DNA from: Ypsolopha sequella
Taxonomy: Eukaryota > Arthropoda > Insecta > Lepidoptera > Ypsolophidae
Direction of reading: 5' to 3'
Length of the DNA stretch: 64,000 bases
Assembly: GCA_934047225.1 (NCBI GenBank)
Contig: CAKOHE010000051.1
Location: 1 to 64,000 of the forward strand
Part shown: positions 39,245 to 48,487 of the stretch, one piece after another
How the letters are laid out: each line of letters opens with the position of its first letter
How positions within the stretch are numbered: position 1 is the first letter of the stretch
The notes under the pieces: model-generated
Database searches by the model: none
Seen by the model: the letters and a program-made list of their open reading frames with translations, nothing else
What the model was told of the DNA's origin: nothing
Program-made: the position numbers and the translations under genes

Positions 39245-39830
39245 GATCCCACCGTAGTGGGACCCGGCTTTTGCCCACGAATTTTAACTTTCGTGCCCTT
39301 GTTATTCTCTAAAAATTTAATGTAGTAAGTGACCCCGGATAAAAGGGCTGGGACCATAACGGGTGAGATCCTTCGTCCAGATTACACACAATCCTTAAAC
39401 TATATATAATAAAACTCTCTTTTTTTTTTTTTTCTTGTGTATATTTTTCTCATCTCTTTTTTTTTTTTTTTTTTCTTTCAAATTCCTTTTTGTGTTTCTT
39501 TTTTTTTTTTTTTTCAGGTTTTTTATCTGTTTTTTTTTTTTTTTTCTCATTTTCTTTTTTCATCTTTCTTAAATTACCATCTTAAACATTCTATAGTATT
39601 TTCTTAATCTTGGACGAAGGAGCCCTACCCTTTAACAAAACTTAAGCCATTTATATAACCTTTTTTAAAATCATCTCTATTTACAGTCAATTATGCAATT
39701 ATTAATAAGTTTAAAACATTGAGAAAATTTGAAAATTTACAAAAGTAGACAACATTTAAAAATACTCGATTTCAACTGTTCAATACATCACTTTAAAATA
39801 ATACAATAATATAAAAACTATGACAGTCGG
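39185..39830 (-). promoter_or_regulatory. 3' UTR of family C copy 1 with conserved stems
   Basis: Stem TCCCAC-CGTA-GTGGGA (39247-39262), stem CACGAA/TTCGTG (about 39277-39296), a CCC/GGG stem near 39333-39347, and the long-range pair TCCTTCGTCCA (39369-39379) with TGGACGAAGGA (39611-39621). The long-range pair encloses T-rich tracts (39418-39545), which are A-rich in the RNA. The arrangement equals that in families B and D but with different base pairs. The rest is AT-rich with no gene. Confidence 0.75.
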
Positions 39831-42800
39831 TCATTTATTCCTGACTGCCGCTCTCCTCATAACCTTCTCCAAGAATCCTAGTAGGGTTGGTCGGTCTACC
39901 TTGTCTTGCAGAATCACTGGCAGGTTGGCTTTATTGAAAGCCCTATCGATCCGCACCTCCAGTTCCGCCCTCCACAGTCCGAACCTCGGACAGTCGAACA
40001 CGACGTGCCAGATCGTCTCCTCCTGATCAGGATCACATACGCAGGCTGGACTGTCCTTCAGCTTAAAGCGATGAAGGTACGATGCGAGCCCCCCATGCCC
40101 TGTAAGGGCTTGCACGTGTATGGGGTTAAGTTTGGCCTTCCTTAGGACAGTGTGCGCTGTCGCTACGTCAGGAAGGAAGGCCTTTGTAACCCCACCCGTG
40201 CTGGAGGACTCGTATCGCCCTTGCCACTGTTGAACAGTCCCCTCGCGTATCGTCCTTCTCAGGTAGGAGAGAGGGACAGCGTCGTAGTCGGCCGCCGTTT
40301 TCCTGCGGAGGGCGGCATCTTTGGCGAGCTCATCCGCCCGCTCATTGCCGGCAGTCCCCACATGCGCCCGCAACCAAAAGAGCCGTACGTCACGGCCCTC
40401 CATGCGGATTTGACGCACGCACCGCTCAATGCCGTGAGCCAAAGGGTGCAAAAGCGCCCGGCTTTTGAGCAGGTCCAGCGAGGACCTCGAGTCACTTAAA
40501 ATGTTGACAAGTGGCTCCTCGCTGTCTCTGACCTGCTCCACGGCCCTGAGCAGGGCGTACATCTCCGACTGGAAGACCGTGCAGTACGGCTCCAAACGGA
40601 ACTTCGAGTGCCTGGTCTCTCTGCCGTCTGACCACCACGTCAAGGCTGCACCCACCTTCCCCTGTATCTTACTGCCATCAGTAAAGATACAGGGGCCAGC
40701 GATTTGGTGAGCCTCGACCGTTGCCGGCTCGAGATCATCCACGCACTCGAAGCTCAGTGATTGCCTAATGGCCGGATGCGGGAACCGCCCGCAAGGAACG
40801 CGCAGTTCGACAGGTCTATCGGCTGGAATCTGGTCGATTCTCACTCCTCGCTTTGCCCTGAATAGACTTGCCGCCTCCTGAACTCGGAGGTCAAGGGGGA
40901 GTACATCCGCCAGTACCAAAGCCGATGATAGAGACACCGTGCGGTACGCCTTGCAGAGTTTTTGCGCGAACCCCCGCTGCAGAGACTCCAATTGATTTTT
41001 AATCATTAGCTTCTCCGCAGCCGGAGCCCACACACTCGCGGCGTACAGCACGATGGGCTCTATCACCGAGACATATATGGTTCTGATGACCTCTCGGTTC
41101 AAACCCCAACTCACCCTGGCAGCACACGCCAGCTGCTTGTAGATGTCAGTGACTTTTCTACAAACAGCCGATACGTGTGCGTTAAAGGTGAGTTTGTTAT
41201 CTATGATAACACCCAGCAGGCGGATTTCCTGCACTAGCGGCAGGACCTGTCCATCCATGCTGATGACTGGGGGCTCAAACTTCAGCTTCCGCGTCAGCAC
41301 CATTGCAAAAGTTTTGTGCGGTGCGAATTTCAGCTTGTTTTTGAGCCCCCAGTCCAGCACGGTCTGAAGGGCCGCGTTTGCTCTCGCCTGAAGGGGGAGA
41401 ATCGATGAACCGGAGATCACCAGCGCCACGTCGTCCGCAAAGGCCTGGCAGTGCACTCCTTCCTGCTCTAGTTCTACGAGCAGGGTGTCGAGAATAAGGT
41501 TCCAACAAGTAGGTCCAGCTATTGAGCCTTGGACACACCCCTTGTTGGTCCCCTTTTCCCAACACTCCCTTGCGAAGTTAACTTTGACCTTGCGGTCCTC
41601 CAAGTAGGAGGCGACAAGTCCATAAATGTTGGCAGGGCACTTATGAGCGAGGAGCTGGGTCTTTAAAGCCGGCCACCAAGCATTGTCGAAGGCTCCCTCT
41701 ATGTCCAGCGAGATCATGATCACGATCTTCCGACTCTGTATTTCAGAGCGGACATGACTCACAAGGTCATAGAGGGAGTCTTCGGTGCTTTTTTGTGGCA
41801 TAAAGCCATACTGCCTAGTGCTCAAGGAGGGTAGCAAATGCCATCCTAGACGGGACACTAGAAGCTTTTCCACAATTTTGCCCATAACAGGTAGGAGGCC
41901 TATCGGCCTGTGCGCCTTCGGAGTAGTGTAGTCCTCTTTCCCGGACTTTCGGATAATACATACGTGAGCGAGCTTCCACCGCACCGGGAAGTGTCCTATT
42001 GCCAAGCATTTGTTGGCAATTGCCAGGAACACCTCCGGCGCAACACGGATTGCTCGCTCACATATGTCCGCAGTCCACCCGTCAGGCCCCGGAGCCTTTT
42101 TTGGATTGAGGTTTCTCAATACCAAATCAAGCTCCGGAGCCGTGAAGGGCGGATCGTCGGAACCGAGTTTGTCCAGGAGTTGATGGACTGACACTTCCGA
42201 GCTCTCGCGTATTTGCCGTTGAGTGGGGGTCTCGTTGTCCACAGCGTCATCAGGAAAGAACGTAAGAGCCAGCAGCTTTGCGGACTCTTCAGGACCAAGG
42301 GTGTTCCCTGTCGAGTCCACCAGCAGCTGGTCCTCTTGCCTTTTGGCGGTTCTCCTGATGACCCTGTAGACCCCGTCCCATAGGCTCTCCCTATCCTGTT
42401 TTGAGCAAAATTGCTTCCAGCTGGCAGTCTGTGCATCTTGCACAGCCGCTTTATAACGCTGATTCGCTTCTAGGTATTGGTCAACAACGTGTTGCCTTCG
42501 TTCTGCCGCGGCGTTCCTTATGCGCCGCCTCTTGGTCTTGACTTCTCTTTTGAGAAGTCCCAGAGCGGCGGTCCACCACGGCAGAGGTTTCCTTCCTTTT
42601 GGGACCCCTACCTTCGGTATAGCTTCTTCACACGCTGTGGAGATAACCGTAAGGTAGGAGTCGAGGATGGTCTCCAGTTCCCCAGGCGTAGTAACAGTCT
42701 CCACCCTCGAGGCCGTCAGATTGCTCTCGTCCAGGCCTGAGCGGACAGAACGGCCGAAAGCTGACCAATCGGACTTCGCTGTGTTGTACACACGTGTGCT

Positions 42801-43586
42801 CTGGGGTTTGAGGGTTTCCAGTTCCCTCTCCAGGCACACGTGGTAGGTAATCGCGTTATGGTCCGAAGTGATCAGCTCCCGGTCGACTTTCCATCCGCCC
42901 ATCCTGTCCAGGAGCTGGAGGCTACATGTGGTCACGTCTACTCGACTAGTGCACATGCGGCCTCCTCTAAAGACCTCAAAAGTGGGGGTGTTGCCTGTGT
43001 TCAGGATCTGGAGGTCCATTTCCTCAAGGAAGGATCGGAAGGCTGAGCCCCTGTGGTCTTCGGAGTCACTCCCCCACCAAGGGCTCCACGCGTTGACATC
43101 CCCAGCCAGGATGACATTCTCAGTCTGCAGCTTGGTGCAGACGTAACGGATTCTTTGGAGATACGGCTCCAAATCCTCGTCCCCCTCCAGGTATACGGAC
43201 AGCACAGCCAATCTCAGCGAGCCTGCCTTCAGCAGTACCGCGGCAATGTTCTCGGTGACGAGCTGAGGGTCATGAATGACCTCCAGCTCCCCACCGAAGA
43301 CCACGACCGCGGCCTTTACTGATTTCTGGCGAGCTGACGTCATTTGGATAACTCTTGTGCCCGGGTATTGTTTAAGTTCGCCCTTGGAGCCGACATACGG
43401 CTCTTGGACAAGGGCGACGGATACCCGGTTGGCATGTGCCGTGCACAAGAGCTCCTGTGTCGCCAGCTTGGCCCGCTGTAGATTGGCCTGGATGATTCGC
43501 AATTTGCTGTCCTTAGTTTTACCTGTGAGGGGAACGGCGCTGCCGTTAACTGCGGTGCCCTTAGCAGTATGCCACGCGAGACCTCG
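39831..43586 (-). CDS. ORF2: endonuclease / RT / RNase H / CCHC, family C copy 1
   Basis: About 1250 residues, open after TAG at 43589-43587. Endonuclease motifs QANLQR, QEPYVG, GDVNAWS and SDHNA are followed by RT (KKAPGPDG, SLDIEGAF, QGSIAGP, FADD about residue 687 counted from the TTG at 43502) and RNase H (FTDGS, SEMYAL, SDSRS, ADELAK). A C-terminal CVCD...H...C zinc motif ends the protein, which finishes near RNK. There is no helicase part. As in family B, no ATG precedes the first endonuclease motifs. The peptide right after the ORF1 stop (AKGTAVNG) matches family B (AEGTAVNG), so that part of the frame is under coding constraint. Confidence 0.93.
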   Translation of the reverse strand, partial: RGLAWHTAKGTAVNGSAVPLTGKTKDSKLRIIQANLQRAKLATQELLCTAHANRVSVALVQEPYVGSKGELKQYPGTRVIQMTSARQKSVKAAVVVFGGELEVIHDPQLVTENIAAVLLKAGSLRLAVLSVYLEGDEDLEPYLQRIRYVCTKLQTENVILAGDVNAWSPWWGSDSEDHRGSAFRSFLEEMDLQILNTGNTPTFEVFRGGRMCTSRVDVTTCSLQLLDRMGGWKVDRELITSDHNAITYHVCLERELETLKPQSTRVYNTAKSDWSAFGRSVRSGLDESNLTASRVETVTTPGELETILDSYLTVISTACEEAIPKVGVPKGRKPLPWWTAALGLLKREVKTKRRRIRNAAAERRQHVVDQYLEANQRYKAAVQDAQTASWKQFCSKQDRESLWDGVYRVIRRTAKRQEDQLLVDSTGNTLGPEESAKLLALTFFPDDAVDNETPTQRQIRESSEVSVHQLLDKLGSDDPPFTAPELDLVLRNLNPKKAPGPDGWTADICERAIRVAPEVFLAIANKCLAIGHFPVRWKLAHVCIIRKSGKEDYTTPKAHRPIGLLPVMGKIVEKLLVSRLGWHLLPSLSTRQYGFMPQKSTEDSLYDLVSHVRSEIQSRKIVIMISLDIEGAFDNAWWPALKTQLLAHKCPANIYGLVASYLEDRKVKVNFARECWEKGTNKGCVQGSIAGPTCWNLILDTLLVELEQEGVHCQAFADDVALVISGSSILPLQARANAALQTVLDWGLKNKLKFAPHKTFAMVLTRKLKFEPPVISMDGQVLPLVQEIRLLGVIIDNKLTFNAHVSAVCRKVTDIYKQLACAARVSWGLNREVIRTIYVSVIEPIVLYAASVWAPAAEKLMIKNQLESLQRGFAQKLCKAYRTVSLSSALVLADVLPLDLRVQEAASLFRAKRGVRIDQIPADRPVELRVPCGRFPHPAIRQSLSFECVDDLEPATVEAHQIAGPCIFTDGSKIQGKVGAALTWWSDGRETRHSKFRLEPYCTVFQSEMYALLRAVEQVRDSEEPLVNILSDSRSSLDLLKSRALLHPLAHGIERCVRQIRMEGRDVRLFWLRAHVGTAGNERADELAKDAALRRKTAADYDAVPLSYLRRTIREGTVQQWQGRYESSSTGGVTKAFLPDVATAHTVLRKAKLNPIHVQALTGHGGLASYLHRFKLKDSPACVCDPDQEETIWHVVFDCPRFGLWRAELEVRIDRAFNKANLPVILQDKVDRPTLLGFLEKVMRRAAVRNK

Positions 43587-45591
43587 CTATCGAGTCCCAC
43601 TTCTGTCTGATCTGACAGTCGCTACTAAAGGCGTTGTGTGCCAGATCAGACTTGTGGAGCTTTGCTCTCTGGCAGTTCACGCAGACGGGCAAATTTGCCT
43701 TATGCGGACAGTCCACATAGGTGTGAGGCTCACCACAGTGACTGCACGCGATGCCCTTCTCCTTGCACACTCTTTTGGAGTGGCCGTACCCTAGGCATCC
43801 CGTGCATTGCACCAGTGGTGAGTGATCCTCGATCGACCTCCTCTGCAGACCTATGTGGACTGTGCCCGCCTCCGTGAACCTTTTCCAGAGACTCGGATGC
43901 AGCTCCACTATGAAGTGGCACTCATGCGGGTTTCTCGCTTTGCGGCGATACAAAACCCTAGGGCACTCCGCTGGTGGATCCACTCCTCCCAAAAGATGTT
44001 TATTTTGGGAGAGCAACGATTCCACCACGTCTTTGTCACTTTTGTCTGACAAGACGTTGCGGATGCAGACTAATGGCAGTTTGTTTAGAGCCGCTCTCGC
44101 CTCAAATCCGCTGCCACCTGCACCAAGAGTTTTGGAGATCTTCTCCGCATCCTCTTTCCTGCTGCAGCTGAGAACTACCCTCCTGTTTGCCGCTTTTCTG
44201 CAGCGATCTACCCTGATACCGGTAGTTTTCAGGTCCAGCGCCCTCTCCAACTGCTTCACCACCTCTTCCCCTGAGAGGGTAGAGTCTGTGGATGAGACAA
44301 TCACAGAGTGCGCTGGTCTGTCGTGCCCCGGCTTTTTCAATGCCTGGGCGTAGGTGAGCGGCGCAGCACTGCAAGGTTCCCGGCTGAGGACGTCGCCTCG
44401 TAGGCCCGTGACGGCGTCTGTGACCGCGGAGAGGGCTAGCTCTATGTTGAGGTTCGGCGGCTCGGATTTATTCTCCTCTACCGCCTTACCCAAAGCCCTC
44501 ACGTCAGAGCCCACTGCTTTTAAGTTCCCCAGCACGGGTTCCAGAAACTTCCGCATGCTGTCGTCGCTCACCCCCGCCACTGGCTGGGCCTGGCACAGCG
44601 GTCTGGATTGAAGGTCCTCGACCGCTGCCCTCATCTTTTCCAAGCCCACGCTAATTGCATCGAGCCGGGGATCTATGGTTACCGGTATCTCGGTAGACCT
44701 ACACACTAGGCCTCTGGCTTCGGCCCTCGCCTCGGATTCCACCAGCTGACGTCTAAGCGAGTCAAGTTGACCCGAGACGGCGGCGACCCGGCCCGAAAGT
44801 TTCTCCAGCTCTGTAATAAGAGCTGGTTCGGGCTTTAATGCTGGTTCAGCCTGATCTGGTTGCTGTAACCTCGGGGCCGCCGCTTTTGTCAGCTGGTGGA
44901 CGCACTCCCTGATCGACTCGATGGCTTTAAGCGGGCCGTCCATCTCCACTCCCAGCCACAACCTTATAGATTGTGATTCTGCAAGGGTAGCGGAGATGTC
45001 GGCCCTAGCCGCTCGGAGCTCGACAGCGTGAGAGCTATGTAGCTCGTTTAACGCCTTGGTATGGGAGCGCTCCACACGCACGAGTTCAATGGCGTTCCTG
45101 GAGCGCTCCCGCTCCAAGGCGTTTATCTGTCGAGCTCGTGAGTCGGACAGGGAGAGGACCGTCTCGTAGAGGTGCTCGAGGGAGTCGAGGGCCACGGCTT
45201 TACACTCCCGCTTCATATTTCCCGCCGCCTCCAACGCCTCCTTACCCTTCTGGAGCAGCTGGTTAGCCTGTTTGGTGGCCAAATCCATCGCTACTCCAGG
45301 GGTTTTCCTATCAAGGGGCGGGAGGAGGCTGGGACGTCCGTCGCGGGAGCCCACCGAGGATCCAAGGCACGATTCCTCGTCCGTATCCAACAGACGTTCT
45401 AAATCCTGCCCTGAGCCCACGGAGGGGACCGGGGATACGGCTGCCCGGGCGCTGGAGGGGACCTTCGCCTTTCCTTTAAGGACCTCTTCACGAAGGTCCA
45501 CCTTCTTGGCCTGCGCCCGGGGAGCCGTAGCCCCTAAGCCGAGACTCTGCTTCGAGCTCGCAGATCCAGAGGCCCTGCCAGTGCTGGACAT
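43561..45591 (-). CDS. ORF1 Gag-like protein, family C copy 1
   Basis: 676 residues. The ATG at 45591 (MSSTGRAS) is chosen because it aligns with the MSETGRAS start of family B; the frame is open a little further upstream but without ATG. Layout: low-complexity N terminus, coiled coil (about 130-320), RRM-like region, and three zinc knuckles (CTGCLGYGHSKRVC, CSHCGEPHTYVDC, CVNC...). It ends SRVAYC with TAA at 43563-43561, overlapping the ORF2 frame. Confidence 0.92.
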   Translation of the reverse strand: MSSTGRASGSASSKQSLGLGATAPRAQAKKVDLREEVLKGKAKVPSSARAAVSPVPSVGSGQDLERLLDTDEESCLGSSVGSRDGRPSLLPPLDRKTPGVAMDLATKQANQLLQKGKEALEAAGNMKRECKAVALDSLEHLYETVLSLSDSRARQINALERERSRNAIELVRVERSHTKALNELHSSHAVELRAARADISATLAESQSIRLWLGVEMDGPLKAIESIRECVHQLTKAAAPRLQQPDQAEPALKPEPALITELEKLSGRVAAVSGQLDSLRRQLVESEARAEARGLVCRSTEIPVTIDPRLDAISVGLEKMRAAVEDLQSRPLCQAQPVAGVSDDSMRKFLEPVLGNLKAVGSDVRALGKAVEENKSEPPNLNIELALSAVTDAVTGLRGDVLSREPCSAAPLTYAQALKKPGHDRPAHSVIVSSTDSTLSGEEVVKQLERALDLKTTGIRVDRCRKAANRRVVLSCSRKEDAEKISKTLGAGGSGFEARAALNKLPLVCIRNVLSDKSDKDVVESLLSQNKHLLGGVDPPAECPRVLYRRKARNPHECHFIVELHPSLWKRFTEAGTVHIGLQRRSIEDHSPLVQCTGCLGYGHSKRVCKEKGIACSHCGEPHTYVDCPHKANLPVCVNCQRAKLHKSDLAHNAFSSDCQIRQKWDSIARSRVAYC

Positions 45592-48008
45592 TTTGTATAG
45601 GGACAGTAACAAGAAAACAATAAGAGAATTTAAGAATAAGAAATAAAAATAAAGATAAAAATAAAAATAAAAATAAAAATAAAAATAAAAATAAAAATAA
45701 AAATAAAAATAAAAATAAAAATAAAAATAAAAATAAAAACAAAAATAAAAATAAAAATAAAAATAAAAATAAAATTAAAAATAAAAATAAAATAAAAATA
45801 ATAATAAAAGTAAAATAAAATAAAATAAAGATAGATATCAAGATAAAATAAAATAAATAAAGTAAATACTTTTAAGAGAATAAATACAGAATATAATATA
45901 TAAGTGTAACTTAAAATATTGTTTTATTGTTACTGTCCTCCCTACCAGGTCTGGATTTCAGTGTCAGAATAAAATGAGGCGGCAGTCAAATCCAATTTTA
46001 AATAAAGTATGATCAAATACACAATAACAAAATTCAATAGAATTATGGTCAGAGATAAATGCAAATTGTTTCGCTTATTTAAATTATAAAAACACACAAA
46101 AATCAGAATACAATCAATTAAAATGGCAAAAGCCTTAAAATATGTACAAGTCTCAAGGATTCAAAAATTGGGCGGACGAAATAATTTATATCACAGAAAA
46201 TTATAATGGCATAAACACACAAAAACAGAGAACAAAATTGATAAATGTGGCAAAAGCCTTTAAAATATGTAAAAATAAAATCGGACGGACAAATAATTGA
46301 TATCACAGTTAAATATCACCGTTATATAACTAAGCCAAAAATATCACAGAAAAATCTTTTAATCAATAATAAAAATTAAAATTAATTCTCTAATAAGGTT
46401 GAAATAAATCAGATAATAATTTGGTACAATAAATCAATTGAGTGGCTCAAAAGAGCTCAAATAAATTAATTAATAATATCTAAATACAGGTCAAAAAGTA
46501 AAAATAAAATTGAAATAAAGTTAAAAAGCAAGATTAAAATAAAATTATCCAACTGTCTGTGACTAGGTATATGTATTAAGTAAAACTTAGGACAGTGATA
46601 ATGAAAATATAACGGTATAGTCTAAAGGAATATTTGAAGTCCGCCGACCGGCAAAAACAAACCGAAAAAACAAGCGTTTTTGTTACAAGGTCGAAAGGAG
46701 AACAAAGGAAATGAAACTAAAGATTTAATTTAGAGTTTCTACAGGAGGAGTGGCAAAAATCTAAGACCGGATTCTTGTAGGGTGCAATGAGCACTACCTA
46801 CTGTAATTTTTCCCGAAAATTTTCCCCTCTCCAGGAAATTTTGAAAAAATTTTGAAGAAATTTTTTGGGAGGGGGAGGTCAAAAATATGCCTCAAAGATT
46901 GCTTCACTCCTGCAGGGAACGAAAAAACTTTTGTTTCTTCGATCCGAGCCTTGGTTCGCAAGATATCGCAATTTGCGATTTTTGCGATTTTTGCGATTTG
47001 TGCGATTTCCAAGGCTCTGCCGCTACAGGAGGAGTGGCGAAAAACTAAGACCAGATTCTTGTAGGGTGCAATGAGCACTACCTACTAGGATTTTTTCCGA
47101 AATTTTTCCCCTCTCCAGGAAATTTTGAAAAAATTTTGAAAAAATTTTGAGAGGGGGAGGTCAAAAATATGCCTCAAAGATAGCTTCTCTCCTGCAGAGA
47201 ACGAAAAACCGCTTGTTTTTTCGATCTGAGCCCTGGTTCCCGAGATATCGCAAAACGCGATTTTCGCGATTTTCGCGATTATCGATATTACCGAGGTAAC
47301 CAAGGTTTTGCGGTCGGTGGTTTCTTCCCGCCCTCGGTAAAAAATTAATAAAAATTAAAATAAAAATCACAAAATTATAAAAATTGTCTCTGTCTCTTCC
47401 TTGTAAAATTGCCGTTCCTCCAATGAAATAAAATATGTGTGCCGCCGATCTTCTTCCCGAGATACTGGGACGGGAAGACAGGAGTCGAGTTACCACCAGC
47501 GATATATGGTTTCCTGTGGCCACAGCTTTTCGAAAAAAAAAAACAGGTACCTTTCGAATCGTCGTCCAGCAGGCGTTGTCCGTCACGGGACACCTCAAGT
47601 TTGCCCGGGGGACTTCCGGTTCCGGAGATAGGGGCCCACGTGGTTTTTGTTTTTTTGCCCCTAAAATCCGCAAACCTGGTCCAAAAGGGGCAAACGAGGT
47701 GTCAGGAGATAGGGCCTGACTAGACGACTCCAGCCGTGTCCAAATATCACTGGGGCACTCGATCCGATTTTGAGATAATCGGCGGAAACTAAAAATTCAC
47801 TTAGATTTTTGGAACTTTTGTTCCAAAAATTCCCACTTTTTCCACTTTTTTCACTTTTCTTTGTATCAATAGAAAGAACTAGGCAATTGAATCACTAATA
47901 TGCCTTTCTTCAAAATATCGGGGTCACTTTTCTATTTTTCGTGATTTTTCGCGTGCGGAGCGGTTTAAAAGTGCTGCGCTCGGGGCGAGAGTTGCAGGTT
48001 CAAAGGGG
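45592..48008 (-). other. 5' UTR of family C copy 1, with microsatellite and duplicated block
   Basis: 45644-45790 is a (aaaaat)n hexamer microsatellite, which produces a long but meaningless Phe/Leu frame. 45900-46620 is AT-rich with short repeats (atatcacag, caaaagccttaaaatatg near 46120 and 46250). From 46741 a ~284-bp block starting acaggaggag is repeated at 47025; each copy has a CCCCTC/GAGGGG inverted repeat. Family B has one such block. 47440-47960 is similar to the family B 5' region. No supported gene. Confidence 0.72.
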
Positions 48009-48450
48009 TTAGGTTAGGTTAGGTTAGGTTAGGTTAGGTTAGGTTAGGTTAGGTTAGGTTAGGTTAGGTTAGGTTAGGTTAGGTTAGGTTAGGTTAGGTT
48101 AGGTTAGGTTAGGTTAGGTTAGGTTAGGTTAGGTTAGGTTAGGTTAGGTTAGGTTAGGTTAGGTTAGGTTAGGTTAGGTTAGGTTAGGTTAGGTTAGGTT
48201 AGGTTAGGTTAGGTTAGGTTAGGTTAGGTTAGGTTAGGTTAGGTTAGGTTAGGTTAGGTTAGGTTAGGTTAGGTTAGGTTAGGTTAGGTTAGGTTAGGTT
48301 AGGTTAGGTTAGGTTAGGTTAGGTTAGGTTAGGTTAGGTTAGGTTAGGTTAGGTTAGGTTAGGTTAGGTTAGGTTAGGTTAGGTTAGGTTAGGTTAGGTT
48401 AGGTTAGGTTAGGTTAGGTTAGGTTAGGTTAGGTTAGGTTAGGTTAGGTT

Positions 48451-48453
<3 letters not shown>
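48009..48453 (+). repeat. TTAGG telomeric array, about 89 units (longest in window)
   Basis: Perfect repeats between the family C copy 1 5' end and the poly(T) of the Gag-only element. Confidence 0.98.

Positions 48454-48487
<34 letters not shown>

Larger units (their letters stand above)
39185..48008 (-). mobile_element. TRAS-like telomeric LINE, family C copy 1 (full length)
   Basis: An 8.8 kb minus-strand element with poly(A) (T at 39185-39240), structured 3' UTR, intact ORF2 and ORF1 and a 2.4 kb 5' UTR. Proteins are clearly homologous to family B but diverged, so this is a separate family. The 5' terminal block (...gcgctcggggcgagag) matches family B copy 2, which suggests a full-length 5' end apart from the last ~17 bp. 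Confidence 0.93.

Noticed and set aside
45488..45841. Long Phe/Leu open frame on the minus strand
   Set aside because: It is the translation of an (aaaaat)n hexamer microsatellite in the family C 5' UTR; no protein signal.
48009..48453. Regular direct repeats as a possible CRISPR array
   Set aside because: Pure 5-bp TTAGG without spacers in a eukaryotic telomeric context.
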